Source: Bradyrhizobium cytisi (GTDB taxonomy: Bacteria > Pseudomonadota > Alphaproteobacteria > Rhizobiales > Xanthobacteraceae). Taken from it: a stretch of 64,000 bases of DNA. The stretch is from contig NZ_VSSR01000056.1 of NCBI RefSeq assembly GCF_008123515.1, positions 1 through 64,000 of the forward strand, in the 5' to 3' direction. The notes below the pieces were generated by a model. It was not told the DNA's origin, ran no database searches, and worked only from the letters and a program-made list of their open reading frames with translations. Below, piece after piece: positions 43,026 to 53,700 of the stretch (the first letter of the stretch is position 1; each line of letters starts with the position of its first letter). The position numbers and the translations under genes were made by a program.

Positions 43026-44672
43026 TTACGCCACCGCTGCATCCGGCACGCGGGCGGCTTCCATCGGCTGCTTGCCGCGGATCAGGTCCGAGGCACGATC
43101 CGCGATCATCATCGTGGACGCATTCAGGTTCGCCGAGATCATGCGCGGCATCACCGAGGCGTCGATCACGCGCAAGCCTTCGAGGCCGTGGACGCGAAGC
43201 TGGTCGTCGACCACCGCCCAGGTCGAATCCGCCGGGCCCATGCGGCAGGTGCAGCCGGGGTGGAAGGTGGTGGTGCCGCGTTCGGTGGCGGCGGCCAGGA
43301 ACTCGTCGTCGGTATTGATGTTCGGGCCCGGGAAATCCTCGTAGGCGTAATAGGGCGACAGCGGCGCGGATTTCAGCAGGCGCCGCGCGAGCTTCATGCC
43401 GCCGACGATGACACGGCGGTCCAGCTCGGCGTCGAGATAGTTGGTCTGGATGATCGGCGGCGCAAACGGATCGCTCGAGCGGATGCGGACATAGCCGCGG
43501 CTTTCCGGGCGCTGCTGCCAGGAGGCGACCGTCATGCCGGGCTCGTCCTCGAGCTGGCCCTGCACGCCTTCCTTGTAGCTCGCCGGCGTAAAGGTGAGCT
43601 GCAAGTCGGAACTATCAGCGCTCTCGCCGGAATGCCAGAAGCAATAGACCATGGTCGGCGACAGCGAGAGCAGGCCGCGGCGCGCGGTCGCCCATTTCAG
43701 CGCCTCGACCCACAGCGAGAAGCCGCGGCGAAGCTCGTTGATGGTCTTGATGTCTTTTACGCGCGCCACCGTGCGCGGGGCATAGTGATCTTGCAGCCCT
43801 TCACCGACCGGCAGTGCGTGACGCACCTCGACGCCATGGGCCCGCAACAGGTCCGGCGAGCCGACGCCGGAAAGCTGCAGCAGCTGCGGCGAATTGTAAG
43901 TGCCGCCGGAGAGGATCACTTCCTTGTTGGCGCGCACCTCGACCGGCGTGCCGCCGTGGCCGCCCTTCATGTAGCGCACGCCGACGGCACGCTTGCCTTC
44001 AAAGATGATCTCGGTGGCGTGCGCATGCGTGTGCACATGCACGTTCGGCCGCTTCATCGCGGGCTTGAGGAACGCGGTCGAGCCGGAGACGCGCAGGCCC
44101 TTGTCGATGGTGCGCTGGCAGTAGGAGACGCCTTCCTGCTTCGCGCCGTTGTAATCGGGGTTGCGGGGGATGCCGAGCGAGACCGCTCCTTCCATGAAGG
44201 CTTCGCAGAGCGGATCGCGCCACTCCATCGTGGTGACGGTGAGCTTGCCGTCGCGCCCGCGATAGATGTCCTCGCCCTCGCCGACCCGCTTCTCGAGCCG
44301 CCGGAAATAGGGCAGCACGTCGGCATAGCCCCAGCCGCGATTGCCCATCTGCGCCCAGGTGTCGAAATCCATGCGCTGGCCGCGATTGTAGATATGGCCG
44401 TTGATCGAGGACGAGCCGCCGAGCGTCTTGCCGCGCGGCGCGTAGATGCTGCGCCCGCCGGTGTAGGGCCCGACCTCCTGCTGGTAGGCCCAGTTGATGC
44501 TCTTCATGTGGAAGGTCTTGATGAAACCCGCCGGCAGATGGATGTACGGATGCCAGTCGCTGGGGCCCGCCTCCAGCACGCAGACGCTGGTGGCGGGATC
44601 TTCGCTGAGCCGGCTGGTGAGGACGCAGCCGGCGGAGCCCGCGCCGATAATCACGTAATCAAATCTATCCAT
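43026..44672 (-). CDS. GMC-family FAD oxidoreductase (choline dehydrogenase-like)
   Basis: A 548-residue FAD enzyme of the glucose-methanol-choline family, oxidising a primary alcohol. The ADP-binding motif VIIGAGSAGCVLTSRLSED is at the N-terminus. The signature segments GRSIYAPRGKTLGGSSSING and SGGTYNSPQLLQLSG follow, and catalytic His lies in THPGCTCRMG-like sequence (FHPGCTCRMG). The tail NASTMMIADRASDLIRG is normal. The substrate could be choline, a fatty alcohol or polyethylene glycol. The GNAT gene upstream on the same strand ends 15 bases before it. Confidence 0.92.
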   Translation of the reverse strand: MDRFDYVIIGAGSAGCVLTSRLSEDPATSVCVLEAGPSDWHPYIHLPAGFIKTFHMKSINWAYQQEVGPYTGGRSIYAPRGKTLGGSSSINGHIYNRGQRMDFDTWAQMGNRGWGYADVLPYFRRLEKRVGEGEDIYRGRDGKLTVTTMEWRDPLCEAFMEGAVSLGIPRNPDYNGAKQEGVSYCQRTIDKGLRVSGSTAFLKPAMKRPNVHVHTHAHATEIIFEGKRAVGVRYMKGGHGGTPVEVRANKEVILSGGTYNSPQLLQLSGVGSPDLLRAHGVEVRHALPVGEGLQDHYAPRTVARVKDIKTINELRRGFSLWVEALKWATARRGLLSLSPTMVYCFWHSGESADSSDLQLTFTPASYKEGVQGQLEDEPGMTVASWQQRPESRGYVRIRSSDPFAPPIIQTNYLDAELDRRVIVGGMKLARRLLKSAPLSPYYAYEDFPGPNINTDDEFLAAATERGTTTFHPGCTCRMGPADSTWAVVDDQLRVHGLEGLRVIDASVMPRMISANLNASTMMIADRASDLIRGKQPMEAARVPDAAVA

Positions 44673-44686
44673 AGTGCCTCGGCCGC

Positions 44687-45280
44687 TCAGCGCGGCTTGT
44701 CGTTGAGTTGATAATTCAAATGCGTGCGCACCGTCGGCCATTCGGCCGCGGTAATGCTATACACGACGGTGTCGCGCAGCGTGCCGTTTGGCGCGACCTG
44801 GTGGCTGCGCAGAATGCCGTCCTGCTTGGCGCCGAGGCGCTCGATGGCGCGGCGGCTCTGGTGGTTGAAGAAATGCGTGCGGAATTCGACCGCGATGCAG
44901 TTCAGGGTCTCGAAGGCATGAGTCAGCAGCAGCAGCTTGCACTGCGTGTTGAGCGGGCCGCGCTGCGCGCTCTTGCCATACCAGGTCGAGCCGATCTCGA
45001 CGCGGCGGTTGGTAGCATCGATGTTCATATAGGTGGTCTGGCCGACAATCTTGCCGGCGGCGTCGAACACGGTGAACGGCAGCATCGAGCCCGCGGCCTG
45101 GAGGCCGAGGCGGCGGTCGATCTCCTTGGCCACGTTCTCTGGCGTCGGGATCGCGGTGTACCAGATCGTGTGGAGCTCGCCGTCCTTCACGGCCTCCACC
45201 AGCCCCTCGCGATGCTCCTTCGACAGCGGCTCGAGACGGGCGTGCTGTCCACGCAGGGTGATGGGATCAGGCCAGGGCAT
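44687..45280 (-). CDS. GNAT-family N-acetyltransferase (RimJ/RimL-like)
   Basis: A 197-residue acetyltransferase transferring acetyl from acetyl-CoA to an amine. The family motifs are the LEPLSKEHREGLVEAVKDGE opening, VEIGSTWYGKSAQRGPLNTQ, LLLTHAFETLNCIAVEFRTH and the CoA-site NHQSRRAIERLGAKQDGI. The pattern is the RimJ/RimL kind. It is closely followed by the GMC gene on the same strand. Its substrate is unknown (a protein N-terminus or small amine). Confidence 0.9.
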   Translation of the reverse strand: MPWPDPITLRGQHARLEPLSKEHREGLVEAVKDGELHTIWYTAIPTPENVAKEIDRRLGLQAAGSMLPFTVFDAAGKIVGQTTYMNIDATNRRVEIGSTWYGKSAQRGPLNTQCKLLLLTHAFETLNCIAVEFRTHFFNHQSRRAIERLGAKQDGILRSHQVAPNGTLRDTVVYSITAAEWPTVRTHLNYQLNDKPR

Positions 45281-45296
45281 TGAGGTTGTCTCCTTA

Positions 45297-45381
45297 CGTC
45301 ATTGCGAGCGAAGCGAAGCAATCCAGAATGTTACGGCGGAGGCAGCTGGATTGCTTCGTCGCTTCGCTCCTCGCAATGACG
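45297..45381. repeat. inverted repeat, family A, second copy
   Basis: CGTCATTGCGAGCGAAGCGA ... to GCTCCTCGCAATGACG. Shares the CATTGCGAGCG...GCAATCCAG arms with the repeat at 42610-42689, but the right arm carries small insertions. Confidence 0.8.
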
Positions 45382-45388
45382 GCTTGGC

Positions 45389-46315
45389 TCACTTATTCAA
45401 AAAATTCAACGGCAAACCGCCGCGCGGCCAATCCATGGCGACCAGCTCGCCTTTCCCCGATAGCGTGATGTAGGCGGTCTTGAGCCCGGGGCCGCCGAAG
45501 GCGATGTTGGTGGTGACGCGGTCGCCGGTCGGGACCTGCTCGACCAGGGTGCCATCCGGCGCGATCACCGAGATGCAGCCGGAGACAAGCGTAGCGACGC
45601 AGACATTGCCGTTGGCCTCCACCGCGAGCGAGTCGAACATCTGGTAGCCGCCGAGGCCGCAAATCGGGTTGCCCCGTTCGCCACGATAGATCACCTCGCG
45701 CGGCTTCAGCGTGCCGGGCGCGGAGAGCTCATAGGCCCAGAGCCGGCCCGTAGGCGTCTCCGCGATGTAGACAGTGTTTTCGTCCGGCGAGAGACCAATG
45801 CCATTGGCCGGCAGCACGCCGTGCACGACCTCGACGATCTCCCTCATGCCGGGCTTGAGATAGTACATGCCGCCGACATCCATCTCGCGGGCGCGACGCT
45901 TGCCGAGGTCGGAGAACCACAGGCCGCCATGCTTGTCGAACACGAGATCGTTCGGCCCGCGCAGATCGTGCTCGCCGCATTTGGTCACGACGGTCTCGAC
46001 CTTGCCGGATTGCAGATCGACGCGCTGGATCGAGCCGCCGAGATAATCGTCCGGCTGCGGTCCCGGCATGATCATGTTGCGGGTCGGGATCCAGGAGAAG
46101 CCGCCATTGTTGCAGATGTAGATCTTGCCGTCGGGGCCGAGGGCCGCACCGTTCGGACCGCCCGGCACCTTGGCCACGATCTCCTTACGGCCGTCGGGAT
46201 AAACGCGGGTCAGGCGCTGGCCGCGGATTTCCACCAGCACCACCGAACCATCAGGCATCACGACCGGCCCTTCTGGAAATTCGAGGTCGGTGGCGAGAAC
46301 ACGGACGTTGGACAT
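45389..46315 (-). CDS. SMP-30/gluconolactonase-family protein
   Basis: A 308-residue six-bladed beta-propeller of the SMP-30/gluconolactonase/LRE family, which hydrolyses sugar lactones or phosphate esters using one metal ion. Family segments: LEFPEGPVVMPDGSVVLVEI, GPDGKIYICNNGGF, GPNDLVFDKHGGLWFSD and GIGLSPDENTVYIAETP. The metal ligands Glu (EFPEGP), Asn (GPND) and Asp (LSPDEN) are visible. The start at 46315 gives a normal N-terminus. No linked sugar genes are adjacent. Confidence 0.9.
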   Translation of the reverse strand: MSNVRVLATDLEFPEGPVVMPDGSVVLVEIRGQRLTRVYPDGRKEIVAKVPGGPNGAALGPDGKIYICNNGGFSWIPTRNMIMPGPQPDDYLGGSIQRVDLQSGKVETVVTKCGEHDLRGPNDLVFDKHGGLWFSDLGKRRAREMDVGGMYYLKPGMREIVEVVHGVLPANGIGLSPDENTVYIAETPTGRLWAYELSAPGTLKPREVIYRGERGNPICGLGGYQMFDSLAVEANGNVCVATLVSGCISVIAPDGTLVEQVPTGDRVTTNIAFGGPGLKTAYITLSGKGELVAMDWPRGGLPLNFLNK

Positions 46316-46452
46316 TGGGGGACCCTCCCGGCTGCTTGTTATGGCTTGCTCGGGATGTCCGGCACGGGCCCCGCTGGCAAGTTTTGCCAGCGGTTATGAC
46401 AAAGTAGGTCCCCCTTGCCAAGCAAGCGGGATGGTATGCCAGCGTTGCAGCG

Positions 46453-47286
46453 CTACTCTCTTACGGGCACCCAAATCTCGAAGCCGCCGTTGCCGGTCAC
46501 GGGATCGAACTTCTCATCGTACCGCTCGAAGTTCGGCGCGTCCGCGGCCTTCAGGCCCGAGGCCGGCAGCCACTGATTCCAGATCGTGTTGACCGTGCGG
46601 CGGATCGAGGCGACGTGGTCGGTGTGGGTGAACACCGCATAGCGCTGCTCGGGGATGCGGATGCGGCCGAGCCCGCGCGGCAGATCGGAGAAGTCAGCAA
46701 CCTCGACGCCGGCGATGTAATCGAAATTGCCGGCATCGTCGCCGTTGCAGCACACGCCGTAGGCGACGCTCCCGACGCGCGCGGGAATGCCGGCGACCTC
46801 CTGATGGAAACGCTGCCACAGGCCAGGAATGATGGCGCCGTTGTCGCAGGTGATGCGCTCGGCGAGGCCGGCGACGAGGAAGGCCTTTGCAGTTTCGAAA
46901 CGCGGGGCTTTGAGATCGTCGAGCATAGTGGACTCCATGAGGATCGGCTCCTGAAGTGTGAGATGGTTGACGCATGTCGCGGCCCGCACCGCTTCGGGCG
47001 TGGTGCCGAACTGGTCGCGGAACGCGCGGGTGAATGCTTCGTGCGAGCCGTAATCCGCCTCCAGCGCCAGCGACAGAATATTCGGCGCGCCCTTGGCAAG
47101 GTTGCGCGCCGCCTCACTCAGCCGCCGTGCGCGCACGTAGCGCATCACCGGCAGGCCGACTGCTGCGGCAAACGCACGCACCATGTGGAACCGCGACACG
47201 CCCCCGATCGCAGCAATCTCGTCGAGCGTCATCGGCTCGGCCAGATGGCTCTCGATGTACCAGAGCGCGCGCTGGGCTGGGTTCAT
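46453..47286 (-). CDS. AraC-family regulator with a GyrI-like domain
   Basis: A 277-residue regulator. The AraC/XylS HTH pair is N-terminal (WYIESHLAEPMTLDEIAAIG, GGVSRFHMVRAFAAAVGLPV), as in Rob/SoxS-like proteins, and the C-terminal half (about 115-277) is a GyrI-like small-molecule domain (TAKAFLVAGLAERITCDNG-type segment, PEQRYAVFTHTDHVASI). It probably senses a small ligand and activates stress or efflux genes. The ATG at 47286 fits the AraC opening; the frame is open to 47517 but that tail is not conserved-looking. Confidence 0.9.
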   Translation of the reverse strand: MNPAQRALWYIESHLAEPMTLDEIAAIGGVSRFHMVRAFAAAVGLPVMRYVRARRLSEAARNLAKGAPNILSLALEADYGSHEAFTRAFRDQFGTTPEAVRAATCVNHLTLQEPILMESTMLDDLKAPRFETAKAFLVAGLAERITCDNGAIIPGLWQRFHQEVAGIPARVGSVAYGVCCNGDDAGNFDYIAGVEVADFSDLPRGLGRIRIPEQRYAVFTHTDHVASIRRTVNTIWNQWLPASGLKAADAPNFERYDEKFDPVTGNGGFEIWVPVRE

Positions 47287-47506
47287 GGTTACGACTCTCG
47301 TTCGAAGCGTGGCGATGATGCGCGTGCTTTCTGCGCTCCGCTTGATCAGGATTGCTCGCGTGCTCCGGATGCAGTGCAACGCGCCGCGCTTCGCGGCGTG
47401 GTGCGCTGCTAAGCCGGGGCCCATATTGCCGCGATCTCGTGGTCCCTGGGTCCCGGCTCTGCGTCGCGTCATTTCATGCCACGCCGCGTCCGGGACATGA
47501 CACCAC

Positions 47507-47854
47507 CTACTTCGCATCCTTCGGCGGCGGCGCGTCCTGCTTCTTCTTCAGATCGTCCGCCTGCTTCACTTGGGCCGCCTGGAGATCGCCGATGGTCTTC
47601 TGGAGGCCTATGAGCGTCACCTTTAGCGCGTCGATCTGACGGTTGGCGGCATCGACTTTTTGCTGGTGATCGAGATTGAGCCTGGTGATGGTCTTCTGGA
47701 GAAAATCGACATTGCTCTGGAGACAGCTCGTGCGCCGCTCCATGGTCTTCTCGACCGTGCAGATCTCGATGCCAGGGACGTCCTGCGCGTGCGCCGGCGC
47801 ATGCGCGACGAGCGCTAACATGGCGAAACAAACGGCGGCGAGCGTGCGCGGCAT
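47507..47854 (-). CDS. 115-residue exported coiled-coil protein
   Basis: A Sec signal peptide (LAAVCFAMLALVAHAPAHAQ), a Cys pair (IEICTVEKTMERRTSC) and a long coiled-coil (FLQKTITRLNLDHQQKVDAA to LQAAQVKQADDLKKK). Probably periplasmic and helical. Likely start at the signal Met. Function unknown. Confidence 0.7.
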   Translation of the reverse strand: MPRTLAAVCFAMLALVAHAPAHAQDVPGIEICTVEKTMERRTSCLQSNVDFLQKTITRLNLDHQQKVDAANRQIDALKVTLIGLQKTIGDLQAAQVKQADDLKKKQDAPPPKDAK

Positions 47855-48036
47855 TCCGGTTCCTCATCAAATTAATCACGGCAATGTGCGCCGATTGAGC
47901 GCGCCTCCCCGAAGCTACCACACTCGTACCGCATTCTCGCGTTGAGCTTGGTTGTTCCCTCGGACGGGGAGCAGTGAACCGCGCGCGGAAGAAGTGGGCG
48001 CTCTTTCCGCGGCTTTGATTAGGGGAGATTTTTGGA

Positions 48037-48261
48037 ATGGCAACGCGCGATAGACGTCTGGCGGAATTCGACGGTGCCGGCGAGCCGCCAGCTGGCCTGC
48101 CGGTCGAAGTGCTGTGCGAGGATCACAGCGGAACGTATCAACTGCCGTTCGCCTGCCGCTATGTCGAGGGCCGCTGGCAGAACGACGCGGCCGGCGTCCC
48201 GGTGGAAGCCACCGTCATCGGCTGGCGCGTGCCGCGCTTAAAGCATTCCGGCGTGGCCTGA
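48037..48261 (+). CDS. 74-residue conserved-type small protein
   Basis: A small soluble protein (LAEFDGAGEPPAGLPVEVLC, then LPFACRYVEGRWQNDAAGVP, ending VIGWRVPRLKHSGVA) with two Cys residues and aromatic-rich beta-like segments. GGGGAG lies about nine bases before the ATG. Short proteins of this look are frequent in Bradyrhizobium. Function unknown. Confidence 0.65.
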   Translation: MATRDRRLAEFDGAGEPPAGLPVEVLCEDHSGTYQLPFACRYVEGRWQNDAAGVPVEATVIGWRVPRLKHSGVA

Positions 48262-48542
48262 CAGCACTCGTCTGTCTCAAAATGCAACAGGGCCGCGCTC
48301 AGCCTTAACGAACGGAACGCGGCCCGAACGAATCACGTCCGAATCAGCCGTTTGGCGCTGTACGCGGCTGTTCACGGCTAGATGTCGACAAGGCCCCGCT
48401 ATGGCGCACAATATCTGCGCGACGTGACCGCTGCCCCTCGCCAATTGCCGGCGCCAAAAGTTAATATTGACAAGGACATAGGGGGCGGCTGGGGCGCAGT
48501 CCGTCGCCGCCCCGGAAACAGGCAGAGCGGTGCAGCGTCTGC

Positions 48543-49199
48543 CTAATATTCGACCTCGAGCTCCTCGATCTCGGCCGGCTCTTCCTTCGCGGCCACGATC
48601 CATTCCTTCATCTCGGGCATCGCCATGATGGTGTCGGCATAGGCCTTGAGCCGCGGCTCGAGCTTGACGTCATAGGTGACGAAGCGCGTCACCACGGGGG
48701 CGTACATCGCATCCGCCATGGTGCGGGTCTCGCCGAACAGGAATGGGCCGCCGGATTTCGCCAGGCAGTCGCGCCAGATGAACCAGACCCGGTCGATGTC
48801 GGCCTGCGCGCGCGACCAGATCTTGAAGCCGGGAAAATGCCCCTTCAGATTGACCGGAAGCGAGGCGCGCAGCGTGGTGAAGCCGGAATGGATTTCCCCG
48901 CAGATCGAGCGGCAATGCGCGCGCTGGACGCGATCGGCGGGCAACAGTCCGGCGTCCGGCATCGCCTCGTTGAGATATTCGGCGATCGCGAGCGTATCCC
49001 AGACGGTGGCGCCGTCGTGACGCAGGCAGGGCACCAGGATCGAGGACGACAGCAGCAGGATTTCGGCGCGCGCCGACGCATCGTCCGGCGCGGTGACGAT
49101 CTCCTCGAAATCGAGCCCGGAAAACTTCGTCAGCAGCCAGCCACGCAGCGACCAGGACGAGTAGTTCTTGCTGCTGATGGTCAGTGTCGCCTTCGCCAT
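48543..49199 (-). CDS. glutathione S-transferase
   Basis: A 218-residue GST-fold protein. The N-terminal thioredoxin domain holds SSKNYSSWSLRGWLLTKFSG (Ser-based active site) and the SSSILVPCLRHDGATVWDTL segment with the cis-Pro; the helical C-domain follows (PADRVQRAHCRSICGEIHSG, SKSGGPFLFGE, ADAMYAPVVTRFVTY). It conjugates glutathione to toxic electrophiles or acts as a binding protein. Convergent to the small gene at 48037; the divergent PHA depolymerase gene starts 178 bases away. Confidence 0.9.
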   Translation of the reverse strand: MAKATLTISSKNYSSWSLRGWLLTKFSGLDFEEIVTAPDDASARAEILLLSSSILVPCLRHDGATVWDTLAIAEYLNEAMPDAGLLPADRVQRAHCRSICGEIHSGFTTLRASLPVNLKGHFPGFKIWSRAQADIDRVWFIWRDCLAKSGGPFLFGETRTMADAMYAPVVTRFVTYDVKLEPRLKAYADTIMAMPEMKEWIVAAKEEPAEIEELEVEY

Positions 49200-49377
49200 A
49201 GGGCCTTTCCCTCACGCCTTTGACTTGCAGTGACTTGCACGCCGCCCAGCCTGGGCGCGCCCGTCACCTGTGCTTCCTGCGAAATGAGCAGCAAGCGACG
49301 TGCCAGTTTTAAGGGCGGCCCGACGCGCTTCTGGCTCCGATATTGCATGGCACCATCGGACAGGTGGGCGCTTCAGT

Positions 49378-50601
49378 ATGATGTCGATGTATTATCAGGC
49401 TTTTCAGAACCAGATGGACCTGACGGCGCCGTGGCGGGCGGGCGCCTCGTCCGCGCTCAAATTCCTCAATCTGGTGCCGCAGGGCCTGTCCGACCAGGTC
49501 GTCGGCCGGCTCTCGGCGGCGCTGGAGCTGATCTCGCGCTCCACCCTCACCTATGACCGCCCGGCCTACGGCATCGACAGCGTGATGGTGGGCAATCGCG
49601 AGGTCGGCGTCACCGAGGAGGTCGCCTACGCGACGCCGTTCGGCTCGCTGCTGCATTTCAAGAAGGACGGCGTGACCGAGCAGCCGCGCATGCTGCTGGT
49701 GGCGCCGATGTCCGGCCATTTCGCCACGCTGCTACGCGGCACGGTGAAGACGCTGCTGCAGGACCACGACGTCTACATCACCGACTGGCACAATCCGCGC
49801 GAGATCCCGCGCAGCGAGGGCCGCTTTGGGCTCGACGACTATACCGAGCATCTGGTCGACTTCCTCGGGCAATTGGGCCCGCGCCCGCATATGGTGGCGA
49901 TCTGCCAGCCCTCGGTCTCGGCGCTCGCGGCCGCCGCGATCATGTGCGAGGGCAACCATCCCTCGCGGCCGGCGACGCTGACGCTGATGGCGGGGCCGAT
50001 CGACACGCGGATCCAGCCGACCAAGGTCAACGACTTCGCCAAGAGCAAGCCGATCGAATGGTTCGAGCAGAACCTGATCAACTACGTGCCGGTGCAGTGC
50101 CGCGGCGCGCTCCGGAAAGTCTATCCTGGCTTCGTGCAGCTCACCGCCTTCGTCTCGATGAACCTCGAGCGCCACATCAAGCAGCACGTGGATCTCGCCA
50201 ACCACATCGCCAAGGGCGAGAAGGAGAAGGCGGCGAGCATCAAGACCTTCTATGACGAATACTTTGCGGTGATGGACCTGCCGGCCGAGTTCTACATCGA
50301 GACGGTGCGCGACGTATTCCAGGAGCATCTGCTGCCGCTGGGCAAGCTGATGCATCGCGGCCGTCCCGTGGACACCAGGGCCGTCGGCCGGATGGGGCTG
50401 ATGACCGTCGAGGGCGAGAAGGACGACATCTGCTCGATCGGCCAGACGCTCGCAGCGCAGGACCTCTGCACCGGCGTCCGCGCCTATCGCCGCGTCCATC
50501 ACATGCAGGCCGGCGTCGGCCATTACGGCGTGTTCTCCGGCAAGCGCTGGAATAACGAGATCTATCCACTGCTGCGGGACTTCGTGCACGTGAATTCGTG
50601 A
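49378..50601 (+). CDS. phaZ: intracellular polyhydroxyalkanoate depolymerase
   Basis: A 407-residue alpha/beta-hydrolase of the PhaZ1 type, which breaks down stored polyhydroxybutyrate granules. The nucleophile is Cys176 in ICQPSVSAL rather than Ser, as in the Ralstonia enzyme, and the His lies near the end in VGHYGVFSGKRW. The length and opening (MYYQAFQNQMDLTAPWRAGA) are normal. Two ATGs (49378, 49381) are nearly equivalent. Related to the storage-carbon economy expected in this organism. Confidence 0.92.
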   Translation: MMSMYYQAFQNQMDLTAPWRAGASSALKFLNLVPQGLSDQVVGRLSAALELISRSTLTYDRPAYGIDSVMVGNREVGVTEEVAYATPFGSLLHFKKDGVTEQPRMLLVAPMSGHFATLLRGTVKTLLQDHDVYITDWHNPREIPRSEGRFGLDDYTEHLVDFLGQLGPRPHMVAICQPSVSALAAAAIMCEGNHPSRPATLTLMAGPIDTRIQPTKVNDFAKSKPIEWFEQNLINYVPVQCRGALRKVYPGFVQLTAFVSMNLERHIKQHVDLANHIAKGEKEKAASIKTFYDEYFAVMDLPAEFYIETVRDVFQEHLLPLGKLMHRGRPVDTRAVGRMGLMTVEGEKDDICSIGQTLAAQDLCTGVRAYRRVHHMQAGVGHYGVFSGKRWNNEIYPLLRDFVHVNS

Positions 50602-50729
50602 GGCTGCATTCCCTCGCCCTCGCGTCGCGCTGCGAACCCAATAGGCAATTGGGCGTCGAGCTTCGAAGATGCGGGCGGAACGATCGAGATGCCTCTCTTG
50701 CCACGGCCAGCTGGAGAAACGGCACGTAG

Positions 50730-53700
50730 CTAAGGCTCCCTCTCGAGCAGTTCCCTCGCTTCAATAACTTCTGGAAGATCTCGCTCCGCATCGAATCCAG
50801 CGAGCACGGGAGCCAGCGCCACGGACACTGCGCCCACCCGGCCATTCTTCTTGTGCAGGCGCGCAAGTCCAAGGGCGCTGCGCAGCTCAAAAGTCCTTGA
50901 CTGTTGGTGTCGAGCGATCTCCAGCGCGCGATTGAGGGCATTTTCAGCCATGGAATCGGCCGCAGAGTCGTGACGCAACAAGAGCTCCCCCTGGACACGA
51001 TGCAGCTCGGCATCAAGCCAATGCTGGCCGGATTGCCCTGCGGATGTGATCAATTCGCTCAAGATTTCCAGCCCGTTTTCGAGTTGGCCGGACTCCGCGT
51101 TCGCCATCGCGACATGCATCCCCCAAAACGGTTCACAGAGATAGCAGTCATTCTCGTGCAGCAAGGCCCAGCCGCGACGCATGTCCGTCAGTCCGGCCGT
51201 TCGATCGCCGGCGCGCCACTTGGCCAGGCCATGCAGGTAGGTGCCGGCGGCCACATACAGCGGCATCGTATGGTCGCGAGCGAGACCGAGCGCCAGGATC
51301 GTCTCTGTTTGCTGCAACATGCCCCCGCATAGTCCGTCGAACACGGCTCGATGGACAAGCGCATTGGCCTGGGAAAGCGCCCGCTTTTCGCCCGAAGCGC
51401 TCACCCCTTCAGCGGCGAGGCGGCGTGCGCGAGCGATTTCGCCAAGCGGCCAAAGCACCAGGGCAAGAAACCTCATGATCACGAACGGGAGATCCAGCGC
51501 CGAGGCCCTGAACGTCGCGGGATCCGGCTCGGCACCATAGATATCGAGTGCCTGCTCAAGATGCGCTCTCGCGTTCAAGTAGTCACCCCCGAACCAGCAG
51601 GTGACTCCACCCGTCCAATGCGCGACGACGGCGGCCACTGGCGAGTGCGGTCGTCGGTCAGCGGCGCTCATGATGGAATCCGCCAACTCCCGCATCGGAG
51701 CGAACTCGCCGTGTGTCAGGCAGGCATTGAAGAGGCCCGAATGGACTGGCGCAAGTTCAACCGGATCGTTGATGTCGGCTGCGATCCGTCGGGCGCGCGT
51801 CCATGCGGCCACCGTTTCCGGGGCGCTGTGCCCGAGACTGCCTCGTAATGCGCGGCCATATGCGATTTGAAGATGCAGCCTGCTCATCAACCGGCCAGGC
51901 TCATCGGGCAATTCATCGGCGGTGGCAATCGCCTTGCCAAAATGTGCAATCGCTTCGGAATAGGCCGAACGTTTCAACGCCTGCTGGCCCGCCTTGCGCC
52001 ACCACTCGATGGCGGTTTCGCTCAGCCCGGCTTCCGTGAAGTGGTGTGCTATAATTTCAGGTTCAGTCTCGGCGACGATCGGAAACTTCTCACGCAGGAC
52101 ATCGCCGATACGCGCGTGAAGCACCTGCCGTTTGCTCTTAAGCAGGCTCTCGTAAGCTGCTTCCTGAACGAGAGCGTGCTTGAAACTATAGTCTGCTTCG
52201 GGAGGAGCCCCGCGACGCACCAGCAGTCCGGCCTCTCCGAGTTGCTCTAGCGCAGCGCTGAGCGTCAAATCATCGCGTCCCGCCACATATCTCAGCAGCG
52301 GGTATGAGAACTCGCGACCGATAGCGGCGCCTATCTGCGCCACCTCCTTGACTGGAGCCAGCCGGTCGAGCCGCGCCATCAGAGAATCCTGCAGCGTCGC
52401 CGGAATAGCGAGCGGCGGGAGCGGACGACCGAGGCGATAGCGCCCGGCATCTTCGACGAGCAGTCCGGACTCCAGCACCATCTTTGTCAGTTCCTCGACG
52501 AATAGCGGGATGCCATCCGTCCTGTCGATGATCTGCTTCATCATTTCGCGTGGCAGATGGCGACCAACGGTCACCTCCTCGACCAGCGCGCGCGTGTCCC
52601 GCCGATCGAGCCGGTCGAGCCGCACCAAGCTGACGTTGGCAAGGCCCGACCAGGAAGGCTCGAACTCCGGCCGGGCCGTCATGAGCACGAGTATCGGGAG
52701 TCCCCTGATCCGGTCGACCCCGAGATCGAACAGTTCAAGCGTCGTGGCATCGGCCCAATGCATATCCTCGCAGACAACCAGCAGGGGTTGCTCTCGCGCC
52801 AGCCCCTCAAGCTGATCGAGAAGGACGGCAAATGTCTGTCGTCGCTGCTGCGCTGGACTCAACCCGAGCGGTGGACAATGGTCGCTGGTTGGAATCGAAA
52901 GGAGAGCCGCAATGAGGGGTGTAGCTGGGGCGACCTGCTGTGTTCCAAGCGCCAGCATTGTCTCAAGCTTGTCGAGCTTTTGCCTGGGCGTGTCGTGCGA
53001 GCAGATGCCGGCGGCACGCTCGATCTGCGCGACAAAGGGATGAAGCGCGCTGTTGGTGTGGTAGGGCGAACACTGATACCGCACCCGGCGGTGCGCCCCC
53101 AAGGCGGGACTTTCGGACAGCGTTGCGACAATGCGCGACTTGCCGATGCCCGCTTCGCCAGAAATCAACACCATCTGGCCTTGCCCCTGCCATGCGAGCC
53201 GCTGGCGCGAGAGCGTGAATTCAATCTCCTCCTTGCGGCCGACAAAGCCGATCGAGCGGGCCGCACGGACCGCCTCGAACCGGCTCTCCGATGCGCCCGC
53301 CCCCTCGACCGCCCAGACCGCGATGGGTTCGGATATCCCCTTGACCTCGCGGCGGCCGAGATTGCGAAAAGTGAAGAGGTCGCCAAGCAGCCGTCGCGTC
53401 GACGACGCAACGACGACCGCCCCCGGTTCCGCCAGGCTCTGGAGCCGGGCAGCGAGGTTTGGTGTATCGCCGACCGTTGCGTGCTCTTCTGACGCATCGC
53501 CGCTGATGAGGTCGCCGACCACCACAAGCCCGGTCGCGATTGCGATCCGCAGTTCAACCCGCTCGTCGGCGCCTGTTTTGAGCCGACTAATCGCTGAGAT
53601 GGCGTCCAGGCCCGCTCGCACTGCGCGCTCCGCATCATCCTCGTGGGCGCGGGGATAGCCGAAATAGACGAGTATTCCGTCACCGACGAACCTGACTATC

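Noticed and set aside
43188..44711. Long plus-strand frame (507 codons) antisense to the GMC oxidoreductase
   Set aside because: Shadow of a clear GMC gene on the other strand; composition typical of antisense frames.
48290..48325. GGGCCGCG ... CGCGGCCC hairpin after the 74-residue gene
   Set aside because: Loop of 20 bases and no T tract; too weak to call a terminator.
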